Source: Pseudobacter ginsenosidimutans
GTDB taxonomy: Bacteria; Bacteroidota; Bacteroidia; Chitinophagales; Chitinophagaceae
Direction of reading: 5' to 3'
NCBI RefSeq assembly: GCF_007970185.1
Contig: NZ_CP042431.1
Span: forward strand, 5,890,001-5,954,000
Length of the DNA stretch: 64,000 nucleotides
Every line of letters starts with the position of its first letter. Within the stretch, counting starts at the first letter, position 1. This document shows positions 63,766 through 64,000 of the stretch, one piece after another. The notes beneath the pieces are model-generated. The model was not told the DNA's origin. It worked only from the letters and a program-made list of their open reading frames with translations, and ran no database searches. Both the position numbers and the translations under genes were made by a program.

Positions 63766-63789
63766 TATTGGATGAGTTTTGTATATTTG
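63761..63789 (+). promoter_or_regulatory. Promoter of the truncated lipoprotein gene
   Basis: TTTG (63761-63764), 17-bp spacer and TATATTTG (63782-63789): both elements match the Bacteroidota consensus exactly, with a spacer at the short end. It overlaps the end of the DUF2306 gene and lies 37 bases before the next ATG. Confidence 0.6.
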
Positions 63790-63825
63790 GAACTAAGGTC
63801 TAACAACCCCAAATCAACTTATTCC

Positions 63826-64000
63826 ATGAAAATCTTTTCCTTCCTCCTGCTCATCTTCCCATTCATCTTCTTTAGCTGTAATACACACTCTGTACCAAAA
63901 GGCATGCAGCGTACAGATCAACAGCATTATGCCGATGATAAATTCAGTGAAGCATTTTTGTGGAAAGATCAGGGAAAGGATATACTGGTATTTCACGAAT
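63826..64000 (+). CDS. Lipoprotein, 5' part only
   Basis: Starting at the ATG at 63826, 58 codons remain open to the window edge. MKIFSFLLLIFPFIFFSCN is a lipoprotein signal with the cysteine at residue 18, followed by a hydrophilic mature part (THSVPKGMQRTDQQHYADDK). A consensus promoter lies directly upstream. Too little is present to name a family. Confidence 0.75.
   Translation, partial: MKIFSFLLLIFPFIFFSCNTHSVPKGMQRTDQQHYADDKFSEAFLWKDQGKDILVFHE

Noticed and set aside
1-64000. rRNA or tRNA genes
   Set aside because: No sequence resembling conserved rRNA segments and no cloverleaf with CCA-ready acceptor was noticed by eye. A covariance-model scan would settle this.

Overview
The window looks like chromosome of a Bacteroidota bacterium, most likely family Chitinophagaceae. 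The support is indirect. There are three SusC/SusD outer-membrane loci, each headed by an ECF sigma factor and a FecR-type anti-sigma factor. Several upstream regions carry -7 elements of the TAnnTTTG type. GldF/GldG-like ABC permeases and family-typical proteins (DUF4199, DUF5689, DUF4407, Crp/Fnr, DUF2306) are present. I saw no rRNA, tRNA, CRISPR array, transposase or integrase.

Region by region: (1) 1-5259, minus strand, is a housekeeping/envelope operon: a zinc-less dihydroorotase-like protein, DUF4199, a GT2 and a GT4 glycosyltransferase, a heptose-7-phosphate kinase and the start of a GmhA-like isomerase. (2) 5260-6215 has no convincing gene but holds repeated hairpins and a pair of direct repeats. 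(3) 6216-8683 has a secreted hypothetical protein, an HNH-type protein and a DyP peroxidase. (4) 8710-43737, all minus strand, is the dominant feature: two tandem copies of an 11-gene cassette. Reading in transcription order, each copy has ECF sigma, FecR, SusC, SusD, a degenerate metallohydrolase-like lipoprotein, a second sigma factor with a C-terminal membrane helix, an ABC ATPase, two GldF-GldG fusion permeases and two short MutS-like ATPases. Close similarity covers everything from the MutS genes into susC and stops abruptly inside susC (23588 and 41187). The SusC signalling domain, FecR and ECF sigma differ completely between copies. One permease gene of copy 1 has a frameshift.

(5) 43872-46934, plus strand: a DUF4407 membrane protein, an overlapping membrane/coiled-coil partner, and MsrA. 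(6) 47020-55300, minus strand: a third ECF/FecR/SusC/SusD locus with a DUF5689 lipoprotein. (7) 55605-60117, plus strand: a tightly packed run of DUF1810, methyltransferase, SLATT-like four-helix membrane protein, TIR-like protein, PLD-like protein and two-helix membrane protein. The last four resemble parts of signalling-and-effector defence systems. (8) 60248-64000: DUF2461, a membrane-anchored Mrr-like nuclease, a divergent Crp/Fnr regulator, DUF2306 and a truncated lipoprotein.

How the genes may work together (inference): in the duplicated cassette, SusC/SusD would take up a ligand and signal through SusC's N-terminal domain, FecR and ECF sigma, while the ABC/Gld-like part acts at the inner membrane. 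The role of the MutS-like pair is unknown. The duplication keeps the effector part and changes the sensory input. The two best candidates for an undescribed system are this cassette and the SLATT/TIR/PLD operon.
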